DNA of 5,156 nt from Clostridia bacterium (lineage in GTDB: Bacteria > Bacillota_E > SLMV01 > PUMD01), in assembly GCA_007128555.1 (NCBI GenBank), contig SKXF01000072.1:1-5156 (forward strand). The letters are read 5' to 3'. Shown here piece by piece: positions 1 to 5,135 of this stretch. Both the position numbers and the translations under genes were made by a program. The stretch's first letter is position 1. Each line of letters starts with the position of its first letter. Under the pieces are notes generated by a model. That model saw only the letters and a program-made list of their open reading frames with translations, was not told the DNA's origin and ran no database searches.

Positions 1-416
1 TCAACCATTCGCATCAACACGTTATCCAGCCAACCGCCGAAGTACCCCGCTGTCGCCCCCACGGCCATCCCCAGAGACATGGCGATGAACATGGACAGGA
101 AGCCAACGCTGAGGGAGATCCTGCTGGCATAAATGATCCTGGAGAGCAGATCCGCTCCGACATTGTCGGTGCCCAGAGGGAACTGGGGGGATGGAGGGTG
201 CAGGACCGAGTCGTAGTGATGCTGTCGGTATCCATAGGGCGCCACCACGGGAGCAAAAACGGCAATCAGGATCAGGGTGCCGATAATCACCGAACCGATA
301 ATGGCCAGCCGGTGCCTCAGGAAGCGCCGCAAAACCACCTTTAACAGGGTATCGGTATACCCAGTATCCGAAGGGTCATAACTCTGAGTGCTCGTGGCTT
401 CTGGGTGGGAAGACAT
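1..416 (-). CDS. DppC/OppC-type ABC transporter permease, N-terminal part (cut by window edge)
   Basis: This is the second inner-membrane channel subunit of a peptide/nickel-type ABC importer, pairing with the permease encoded just upstream. I translated it by hand from the ATG at 416; 138 complete codons are visible and the frame is still open at position 1. After a polar cytoplasmic tail of about 25 residues come a basic stretch (LRRFLRHR, 29-36) and the first membrane helix (about 38-58, ending VFAPVVAP), as in the OppC N-terminal domain. The family hallmark follows: LGTDNVGADLLSRIIYASR (81-99), then SLSVG and a glycine-rich helix ending AGYFGGWLDNVLMRMV (123-138). The usual length is about 280-320 residues, so more than half is missing, including the EAA loop that contacts the ATPase. 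The start is supported by AGGTG (plus strand 425-429) eight bases upstream. It lies 44 bp after the DppB-like gene on the same strand, so it is almost certainly in the same operon. The substrate cannot be told from this fragment. Confidence 0.95.
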   Translation of the reverse strand, partial: MSSHPEATSTQSYDPSDTGYTDTLLKVVLRRFLRHRLAIIGSVIIGTLILIAVFAPVVAPYGYRQHHYDSVLHPPSPQFPLGTDNVGADLLSRIIYASRISLSVGFLSMFIAMSLGMAVGATAGYFGGWLDNVLMRMV

Positions 417-424
417 CGCCGTAA

Positions 425-429
425 CACCT
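425..429 (-). promoter_or_regulatory. Ribosome binding site of the DppC-like permease
   Basis: AGGTG on the minus strand lies eight bases upstream of the ATG at 416 and supports that start. It sits inside the 44-bp gap after the upstream permease stop, so the gene has its own initiation site rather than relying on overlapping translational coupling. Confidence 0.6.
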
Positions 430-460
430 ACTTACCTGTTTGGTCTGTTGAGTCCAGCGC

Positions 461-1411
461 TCAGCCATACTGGATCCTTGGATCGATCATGGCATACATG
501 AAGTCACAGGCCAGGTTGAAGAGAATCACCAGCAAGGCAGTGATCATCAGGATTCCCATGAGGACCGGATAATCACGCTTGGTGACCGAGTCCCAGAATA
601 ACCGCCCCATTCCAGGCCATGCAAATATGGCCTCGGTGATGAGAGCGCCGGAAAAGAGGATTCTTCCTGCGAGGGCGATCACCGTCACCACGGGGATCAC
701 CGCATTGCGCAGGGCATGCTTGTAGATGACCTTGCGCTCCGACAGCCCCTTGCTGCGCGCCGTGGTGATATAGTCGGCTCGTATGACCTCGAGCATGCTG
801 GACCGCATGAAACGGCTCCAGGCAGCAATCGAGTAAAGGGAAAGCACCACCGTGGGCAGGACAAGATGCCGGATCCCATCCAAGAAGCTGCCGCCTCCAA
901 TGGGCATCCGTCCCCCCGTCGGAAACCACCCGAGTCGCACGGAGAAGATCATGATCATCATAATGCCGAACCAGAACGAGGGGATCGAGATGCCGATGTA
1001 GGCAAAGATCGTGGTGACATAATCGAGAACAGAATACTGTTTCAGGGCTGCAGTCACCCCAAGGGGTATGGCAAGGAGTATGGCCAGGACATAGGCCGCC
1101 CCGAGGAGATGGAGGGTGGCCGGCATCCGCTGCTGGATGCGGAAGAGAACGGGCTGCCGGTTGGCGAAGCTGAGGCCCAGATCACCCCGGAGCATGTTGC
1201 CCAGCCAGGACATGTACTGGACTGGAACGGGTTGATCCAGTCCGTAGGCTCTCAGCATCCGAGCTCGAGCCTCGGGGGTAATGCTTGGATCCTCCAGGTA
1301 CATAGCCATGGGTCCCCCCGGTAGGACGTGCATAATAATGAACAAAAAGATGCTGATCCCGAGAAGTAGTGGGATCATCTGTAGGCTGCGACGCAAAATG
1401 TATTTTCCCAT
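461..1411 (-). CDS. DppB/OppB-type ABC transporter permease
   Basis: This is a 316-residue integral membrane channel subunit of a peptide/nickel-type (family 5) ABC importer. The N-terminus (YILRRSLQMIPLLLGISI) with the first helix (about 11-30) ending HVLPGGP is typical of DppB. It is followed by the large external segment with YGLDQPVPVQYMSWL (56-70) and RGDLGLSF (75-82). Further helices lie at about 101-122, 132-157, 183-200, 236-258 and 283-305, giving six in all. The cytoplasmic EAA loop that docks on the ATPase is clear at about 204-241: SSMLEVIRADYITTARSKGL, with G222 as the invariant glycine, then KHALRNAVIP. The C-terminal signatures GALITEAIFAWPGMGRL (255-271), RDYPV (279-283) and IDPRIQYG (309-316) are intact. 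The length matches the family (about 305-335). The start has a strong AGGAGG seven bases upstream. It sits between the binding protein (136 bp upstream) and the second permease (44 bp downstream). DppB, OppB, NikB and GsiC cannot be told apart here, so no symbol is given. Confidence 0.97.
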   Translation of the reverse strand: MGKYILRRSLQMIPLLLGISIFLFIIMHVLPGGPMAMYLEDPSITPEARARMLRAYGLDQPVPVQYMSWLGNMLRGDLGLSFANRQPVLFRIQQRMPATLHLLGAAYVLAILLAIPLGVTAALKQYSVLDYVTTIFAYIGISIPSFWFGIMMIMIFSVRLGWFPTGGRMPIGGGSFLDGIRHLVLPTVVLSLYSIAAWSRFMRSSMLEVIRADYITTARSKGLSERKVIYKHALRNAVIPVVTVIALAGRILFSGALITEAIFAWPGMGRLFWDSVTKRDYPVLMGILMITALLVILFNLACDFMYAMIDPRIQYG

Positions 1412-1418
1412 AGACTAG

Positions 1419-1424
1419 CCTCCT
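1419..1424 (-). promoter_or_regulatory. Strong ribosome binding site of the DppB-like permease
   Basis: A perfect AGGAGG on the minus strand lies seven bases upstream of the ATG at 1411 and fixes that start. Its strength may offset reduced readthrough past the hairpin in the same gap; that link is inference. Confidence 0.8.
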
Positions 1425-1494
1425 GATTGGTGTGGTCGCTGTGGAAGCGTGACGATTTCGATCCGATGGTCTTCGGTGCAGCAACGGAGACGAA

Positions 1495-1527
1495 GGGGGT
1501 TGCCCGATGCGCCGTAGTGCAACCCCC
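1495..1527 (-). terminator. Intercistronic stem-loop between binding-protein and permease genes
   Basis: A perfect 9-bp inverted repeat, GGGGGTTGC (1495-1503) and GCAACCCCC (1519-1527), is separated by a 15-base loop. It begins about 20 bases after the binding-protein stop codon and ends about 85 bases before the permease start. In the transcript the stem is seven G-C pairs and two A-U pairs. No U-tract follows on the minus strand (the next bases read TTCGTCTCC), so it does not look like a full intrinsic terminator. Hairpins at this place in importer operons commonly protect the upstream mRNA or cause partial termination, so that the binding protein is made in excess over the membrane subunits. 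That is the likely role here, inferred from position and structure. Confidence 0.6.
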
Positions 1528-1547
1528 ATCTGAAGAGTCCCTGTCAC

Positions 1548-3197
1548 TCAGTCAGGAAAGCTCCACTGCTCAATGTTCCAGGTATACACATCCCAGCTGC
1601 TGTGCACGTAGGTATCAACCTCCACACCCAGCCCTGCGCCGCCGATGACGATGTAAAGGTACACTGCGGCCGCATCCTCGTGGAAGATCTCAGCCATCTC
1701 GTGGAACATGACCAGCCGGTCGTCCTGGACCACCGTGCTGTTCGACAGGGCGATGAGCTCGTCAATGCGGGGATTAACGTAGTTACCGTGGTTGGTGTTA
1801 CCCCGGGTGTGGAACTGCTGCTGAATGGCCTCGGCGGGGTCCCAGCTCAGAGCCGTCTGGAACTGACTCAGATCCCACCCACCAACATCAGCCCCAGGCT
1901 TGCCAGAGGGCAGAAGGGTGCCGAAAAACGTGGCAGCATCAACGTTCCGGATGTTGGCCTCGACACCGATGTTGCTCCACTGGTCCTGCAGGACACGCTG
2001 GGTCTGTTCCCTCCATGGGTTGCCCGCCGTGGTGGAATGGACAAACTCCAAGCGTTCGCCGTCGCGATGACGCACGCCGTCGGAACCCATAACCCACCCG
2101 GCCTCGTCGAGGAGTTGATTGGCCCTGTCAACATCGAAGGGATAGGGACCCACGGCCTCGTTGTAGGCCCAGGATGCGGGTACGATGGGCGAACCGTAGG
2201 CCAGCCCCATTCCCTGGCGGGCCACGTCAATCAGCATGTCCTTGTCAAAGCTGTAGTTGAGGGCCTGGCGCACCCGCACATCGTCGAAGCTGGGATTTGC
2301 GAAGTTCATCCTGATGTGTTCCCACCAGAGAGGGGGGTCGCCGAGGGCCATGAAAGCGTTCGGGTCCTCCTCAATGATCGACTGGTGCTCGGGGGGAAGA
2401 AACCAGTAGAAGTGGACGTCGCCCCGCAGCAGGGCTGCCAGGATAGAGTTCTGATCAGGCATGATCCGGAACACGAACTTATCGACTCCGGCTGGGTTGA
2501 AGTAGTTGGGGTCCTTCACGACCGTGATGTGATCACCGTGTACCCACTCTTCAAAGGTGAAGGGACCAAGGGTCACCTTCGGTTCCATGTTCATCGGGGA
2601 TTCGTTCATCTCTGCAGGGGGAACGTCTTCCCAGATATGCTTGGGAATAATGTCCGGCTTGGCCAGGGTCGAGATGAAGGGGGGGTATATCTCTGTCAGG
2701 TGAAACACCACGGTGTGATCATCGGGGGTCTCAACCGATGCGATCTTCTCAAATCCCACCAGGGTGCGCGGGACCACATCCGGATGCTGGATCCTCTCAA
2801 CAGAGAACTTGATGTCTGCAGAGGTGAAGGGTGTGCCGTCCGACCAGAGGGCGTCTGTTCTCAAGGGTATCGTGTAGGTGAGAAAGTCCTCGGAAATAAG
2901 GCCGTTCGCCACAGTGGGGATCTCAGCCGCAAGAATCAGTTCAATGCTCGCATCCGGTCTGATCCGGAAAAGCGGACTGAACATCGAGCGTATGACGGAG
3001 TCTTGGAAAAACATACCTGAGATCAAAATGGGATTCAGATGGTTGGGTTCCTGTGAAAGGGCAGCGACCATAATTTTCGGTTCCGTAGCGGACTCTCCTC
3101 TGCCGGACCCGCATGCACTGAGTAACGTGAGGGTGAAAATCAGCAAGATAGCACAGGTGGCCGTGTAGAGATACCGTCCCCTCCTCTTATGCGGCAT
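1548..3197 (-). CDS. Family-5 solute-binding lipoprotein of a peptide-type ABC importer
   Basis: This is a 549-residue extracytoplasmic substrate-binding protein (SBP_bac_5 / DppA-OppA class) that delivers ligand to the permease pair encoded downstream. The N-terminus is a lipoprotein signal: basic HKRRGR (3-8), hydrophobic core about 11-26, then lipobox LSAC with Cys29 as the lipid-anchored residue, followed by a Gly/Ser-rich linker. The mature domain starts near KIMVAALSQEPNHLNP (41-56). The family signature is clear: LTYTIPLRTDALWSDGTPF (106-124), then TSADIKFSVERI (125-136). Other conserved landmarks are GPF (211-213), VRVRQALNYSFDKDMLI (307-323), LLDEAGW (362-368) and NYVNPRIDELI (472-482). 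The length fits the class (about 500-600 residues). The ATG at 3197 has AGGGGA six bases upstream and yields the full signal peptide. A candidate promoter lies at 3247-3276. It is the first gene of the operon. Ligand cannot be read from sequence: peptides are usual, but nickel, sugars and opines occur in the family. Confidence 0.96.
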   Translation of the reverse strand: MPHKRRGRYLYTATCAILLIFTLTLLSACGSGRGESATEPKIMVAALSQEPNHLNPILISGMFFQDSVIRSMFSPLFRIRPDASIELILAAEIPTVANGLISEDFLTYTIPLRTDALWSDGTPFTSADIKFSVERIQHPDVVPRTLVGFEKIASVETPDDHTVVFHLTEIYPPFISTLAKPDIIPKHIWEDVPPAEMNESPMNMEPKVTLGPFTFEEWVHGDHITVVKDPNYFNPAGVDKFVFRIMPDQNSILAALLRGDVHFYWFLPPEHQSIIEEDPNAFMALGDPPLWWEHIRMNFANPSFDDVRVRQALNYSFDKDMLIDVARQGMGLAYGSPIVPASWAYNEAVGPYPFDVDRANQLLDEAGWVMGSDGVRHRDGERLEFVHSTTAGNPWREQTQRVLQDQWSNIGVEANIRNVDAATFFGTLLPSGKPGADVGGWDLSQFQTALSWDPAEAIQQQFHTRGNTNHGNYVNPRIDELIALSNSTVVQDDRLVMFHEMAEIFHEDAAAVYLYIVIGGAGLGVEVDTYVHSSWDVYTWNIEQWSFPD

Positions 3198-3203
3198 GCA
3201 ATT

Positions 3204-3209
3204 TCCCCT
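3204..3209 (-). promoter_or_regulatory. Ribosome binding site of the solute-binding protein
   Basis: AGGGGA, within AAAGGGGAAA on the minus strand, lies six bases upstream of the ATG at 3197. The same purine block, AAAGGGGGAAA, precedes the small gene starting at 4686. Confidence 0.6.
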
Positions 3210-3246
3210 TTCCGATGTTCGGCTGAAGCAACTCGTTCTTTACGTA

Positions 3247-3276
3247 ATGTTACTGTTATTGGAGTGCGGAAGTCAA
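3247..3276 (-). promoter_or_regulatory. Candidate sigma70-type promoter of the transporter operon
   Basis: On the minus strand TTGACT (3276-3271; five of six consensus bases) is followed after 18 bp by TAACAT (3252-3247; four of six). Transcription would start near 3240, leaving an untranslated leader of about 40 bases before the binding-protein ATG. An 8-bp palindrome TTACGTAA (3240-3247) overlaps the predicted start point and could be an operator half, but nothing else supports that. The promoter is inferred by eye from consensus and position only. Confidence 0.45.
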
Positions 3277-3402
3277 TAATCTACGAAACACTGTAGCGAA
3301 GATGGATGTTATATTGAAACCCCCTAATGCCTACTGAGATAAGCTTGGGCTAGACACAATGGAAGGGCCGGCCCCTCTACGGGTAAGCTGCTACTGGACA
3401 AA

Positions 3403-3990
3403 GTGGTAGCAAAAGCACTGGATACCACATTTCTCGGTTTAGACGTGCACAAGGAGACGATGGATATTGCTCTCACACGAGGTCGTTGGGGCAATATCAA
3501 GTCTCGCGGTAGGATCGTCAATACACCTGAGGCTTGTGGAAGCAGCTGAGAGCCTGGGCCCAAAGAAGGCATTGTTGGCGGATATGGCATAACACAGGCA
3601 GTTGAGCCGTCGAGGTGTTACCTGTGTTGTCGTGGCTCCATCGCTTGTGCCGCGTCGGCCAGGAGGCCGGACCGCCGTGATGCATGCTTACTGGTGCAGA
3701 TGTTGCGAAGTGGAGATCTGCCGGTCGTCTGGGTTCCGGATGAAGCCCATGAAGCGCTCCGGGACCTGATCCGGGCACGGGAGGATGCCAAAACAGCACG
3801 GCACCGGTTGCGGCAGCAGTTGAGGAAGGTGCTGCTTCGCGTGGGGCATCATCCACCCTCGGGCGTCACGACATGGACGGTACGACATCAACGGTGGCTC
3901 AATGCGCTGAAATTCGAGCAACCTGCACAGCAAATGGTATTTGGCGAATACCGGAAGCGGTTACACGGAGAAACCGTCAAGGACATCTAA
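3403..3990 (+). pseudogene. IS110-family transposase, N-terminal and central parts, frameshifted
   Basis: This is a dead copy of a DEDD (RuvC-like) transposase of the IS110 family. Segments in order: frame 1 from a possible GTG at 3403 reads FLGLDVHKETMDIAL (from 3430) up to NTPEA, holding the first catalytic Asp (3442-3444). Near 3535 it jumps to frame 2, VEAAESLGPKKALLA. GYGI follows in frame 1 (3580-3591), then HRQLSRRGVTCVVVAPSLVP and RRPG in frame 2 (3593-3664). From 3670 frame 1 gives DRRDACLLVQMLRSGDLPVV, WVPDEAHEALRDLIRARED and onward to EYRKRLHGETVKDI and a TAA at 3988. Family members normally have YEAGPTGYG and RPGDRVKTDRRDA. Here YEAGPT, with the catalytic Glu, is gone and DRVKT is replaced by five bases. 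The two DRRD aspartates remain. The frame-1 stretch is open from 3550, and its last 98 codons (3694-3990) could be mistaken for a small intact gene. It is surely non-functional as a transposase. Confidence 0.9.
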
Positions 3991-4216
3991 CCGATATCCA
4001 CTGGTCAGGGACTTCCGGGATCAGATGGGGCTTTCGGTTCACAGCGGCCTCGGTCCTTGCCGCTGGAGACTGGTTTGGAGTCCTAGGGTGGGCTGACCAG
4101 GAGTTCGGAGACGCAACTTTGGGATAGCGGCAAGCAATGGGTGAAGAGCGTATGCTTTGCAATCGAAGAACCCGGGACGTGCCGTTACAAGTGTAGCGGA
4201 AGGAAACTGGGCAATG
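3987..4216 (+). pseudogene. IS110-family transposase, decayed C-terminal part
   Basis: This continues the same transposase past the TAA at 3990. Two extra bases (3985-3986) move the frame: VKD ends at 3984 and LTDIH resumes in frame 3 at 3987. Frame 3 then gives RFTAASVLAAGDWFG (ending GD at 4068-4070), matching the IS110 C-terminal motif of the type RGI..TA..L.AE.GD. It next gives LGWADQEF (4083-4106), the place of YLGL.PSE.SS. SGKQ follows in frame 1 (4126-4137). Finally frame 2 gives KNPGRAVTSVAEGNWAM (4166-4216), the counterpart of ITK.GN..RR.LVEAAW. The motifs occur in the family's order and roughly its spacing, which argues against chance, but each is degraded. The last 70-100 residues usual in the family (after the EAAW block) cannot be seen. 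The assignment is by eye; a profile search on the concatenated frames would settle it. Confidence 0.65.
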
Positions 4217-4324
4217 GTAAAGGGGTATGATCGTTGCTGGTTTGATGCAGGAGTCCCGATCCATTATTGCTTGCCTATGGTGGCGGCGAACACGGCCTGC
4301 CCTTCCTGAACGGCACCACTTGCA

Positions 4325-4352
4325 GCTCCTCCACGGAACCACCAGGAGGAGC
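4325..4352. repeat. Perfect 8-bp inverted repeat, 12-base loop
   Basis: GCTCCTCC (4325-4332) and GGAGGAGC (4345-4352) flank a 12-base loop. It lies in the convergent gap downstream of the small minus-strand gene. There is no T-run on either side, so it is not a standard intrinsic terminator. It could slow RNA decay or polymerase, or be fortuitous in GC-rich sequence. Confidence 0.5.
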
Positions 4353-4375
4353 CGCGTGTCCGGCGCCGTAGTCCA

Positions 4376-4399
4376 GGGGTGAGGGGTAGCCCCGCCCCC
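4376..4399 (-). terminator. Possible G/C-block hairpin downstream of the small gene
   Basis: On the minus strand, 14 bases after the stop of the 90-residue gene, the sequence reads GGGG-c-GGGG-cta-CCCC-tca-CCCC. It can fold into two stacked 4-bp G-C stems with an uneven internal loop. Its place fits a 3'-end structure, but no U-tract follows, so termination is uncertain. Confidence 0.3.
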
Positions 4400-4413
4400 T
4401 TACCTGAAGGTTG

Positions 4414-4686
4414 TCATTCCATGGCCTGCTTAACGAAGTCGAGGCAGTCCTGCACCGGAATCGCCGGGTAGATACGGATGTCATACACGTCATCCCAGGC
4501 ACTGGTAATGCCCATCATGGCCTCGAAGCTGTCCGCCTCGAAAACGAAGATGCATTCGGGATCCGGGGTGTGAAGCAGGTACTCCGCCTTGACGGTAATG
4601 CCTTCAGGAATCGACCACTGCATCCTGCGGGTAGCCCGCTCAATCTCGGTGCCGCTTTTCACTTTCAACAGCCCAATGAACAGCAT
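4414..4686 (-). CDS. Small DUF3303-like protein, 90 residues
   Basis: This is a small cytoplasmic protein with no signal or membrane segment. It opens with a beta strand MLFIGLLKVK (1-10), then a helix with basic end (EIERATRRMQW, 14-24), PEGITVKAEYLLHTPDPE (27-44), the strand CIFVFEADS (45-53), a helix FEAMMGITSAWDDV (54-67) and the strand YDIRIYPAIP (68-77). A C-terminal helix DCLDFVKQAME (80-90) ends it. The pattern 'PEG.....Y.....P....FEAD......I..AW.D..D....P' resembles DUF3303 and related ferredoxin-like alpha/beta dimeric proteins, whose function is unknown. I recognise it by pattern, not by a search. The start at 4686 is preferred because AGGGGGA lies eight bases upstream and the similarity begins with MLF. 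The in-frame ATG at 4776 would add 30 residues (rich in Gly, Cys and Pro) that look untranslated. It faces the transposase remnant, with no evident operon partner. Confidence 0.8.
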   Translation of the reverse strand: MLFIGLLKVKSGTEIERATRRMQWSIPEGITVKAEYLLHTPDPECIFVFEADSFEAMMGITSAWDDVYDIRIYPAIPVQDCLDFVKQAME

Positions 4687-4694
4687 AGCTCGTT

Positions 4695-4701
4695 TCCCCC
4701 T
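4695..4701 (-). promoter_or_regulatory. Ribosome binding site that sets the start of the DUF3303-like gene
   Basis: AGGGGGA, within AAAGGGGGAAA on the minus strand, lies eight bases upstream of the ATG at 4686. It decides for the 90-residue form over the longer reading from 4776. Confidence 0.65.
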
Positions 4702-4841
4702 TTGCTCGGGCAGAGGATCATCGCCACACGCGCACTGCGCTGAGCCTGGTAGATCCAACCCCCTTTCCAGGGTCATGGGCCTCCCTTCGGATCCCCTGGA
4801 TGGAGATGTAGCGCAACACGGACCGCGGCAGAATACCCCTA

Positions 4842-4886
4842 TTAGTTATTGCGTTGCGATTCACTTGTGTTATTCGGCATCAGCAT
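4842..4886 (-). CDS. Possible 14-residue leader-type ORF (weakly supported)
   Basis: ATG at 4886 opens a 14-codon frame, MLMPNNTSESQRNN, ending TAA. GGAGG (plus strand 4894-4898) lies exactly seven bases upstream, a better ribosome site than most real genes in this window have. It lies about 155 bases upstream of the DUF3303-like gene on the same strand, with paired hairpins (4921-4954) just upstream of the site. The peptide has no obvious run of a regulatory amino acid; it is polar and Asn/Ser-rich. It may be a leader peptide, a tiny free-standing peptide or chance. A second in-frame ATG at 4892 is too close to the GGAGG to be used. Confidence 0.25.
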   Translation of the reverse strand: MLMPNNTSESQRNN

Positions 4887-4920
4887 CGCCATTCCTCCGG
4901 GAAATTCCCTTCTCAGTTTC

Positions 4921-4954
4921 ACGAGTGGCTCCGCTCGTATGCACGCCCCATACG
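4921..4954. repeat. Two overlapping, mutually exclusive short inverted repeats
   Basis: ACGAG (4921-4925) can pair with CTCGT (4934-4938). CGTATG (4936-4941) can pair with CATACG (4949-4954) over a 7-base loop. The two stems share 4936-4938, so only one can form at a time. The arms are short (5 and 6 bp) and chance is a real possibility. Confidence 0.35.
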
Positions 4955-5099
4955 TCCGCCATCCTCCCGGTCGCGGCAAAGACCCAGGCGCATGTTCCCA
5001 GGTTTACACAAAGGCCCTCCTCACCTGAGGTCTCTGTATCTCGCCTTCCAATGAAGACAATCACTACCATCACACCGCCAAATCTGTCACAATAACGGG

Positions 5100-5135
5100 T
5101 GAATGCATCGCATCGCAGTCACACATTCAATGCAT
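5100..5135. repeat. Repeated AATGCAT words with TGAATG/CATTCA inverted arms
   Basis: AATGCAT occurs at 5102-5108 and again at 5129-5135. TGAATG (5100-5105) and CATTCA (5124-5129) form an inverted pair across an 18-base gap. The ATGCAT core is itself a palindrome, and two copies 27 bp apart (about 2.5 helical turns) could be binding sites for a regulator, but nothing nearby identifies one. Confidence 0.3.

Larger units (their letters stand above)
4217..4413. other. Non-coding gap between transposase remnant and small gene
   Basis: I see no convincing gene on either strand. The first 60 bases may be further eroded IS110 sequence, but no motif is left. The right half is GC-rich and contains two short inverted repeats, listed separately. 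The two flanking coding regions converge here. No terminator with a U-tract is visible. Confidence 0.5.

Noticed and set aside
14..265. 83-codon minus-strand frame near the left edge
   Set aside because: It overlaps the DppC-like permease in another frame; the permease frame carries clear family motifs.
716..1324. 202-codon open frame on the plus strand
   Set aside because: It is antisense to the DppB-like permease; its charged, His/Pro-rich product matches nothing and is explained as the shadow of a real gene.
1602..3020. 472-codon open frame on the plus strand
   Set aside because: It lies wholly antisense to the solute-binding protein, which has a signal peptide and all family motifs. The plus-strand product has no recognisable domain and is rich in His, Gly and Val, as antisense translations of GC-rich genes often are.
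3990..4280. Possible group II intron or separate structured RNA after the transposase stop
   Set aside because: I saw no domain V-like hairpin or maturase motif, and the IS110 C-terminal motifs explain most of the stretch better.
3977..4342. 121-codon minus-strand frame across the transposase remnant
   Set aside because: It runs antisense to the decayed IS110 C-terminal motifs, has no domain pattern and no good ribosome site.
4275..4502. 75-codon minus-strand frame downstream of and overlapping the DUF3303-like gene
   Set aside because: The part below 4414 reads somewhat like protein (GGSVEELQVVPF), but the frame has no start site of its own outside the overlapped gene and no recognised family.
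4870..5073. 67-codon minus-strand frame starting with GTG
   Set aside because: It has a weak start, no motif and no homology I recognise; the better ribosome site in this stretch serves a different frame. Left as non-coding.
4589..5095. 168-codon plus-strand frame
   Set aside because: A third of it is antisense to the DUF3303-like gene, and the rest has an irregular composition with no motif or ribosome site.
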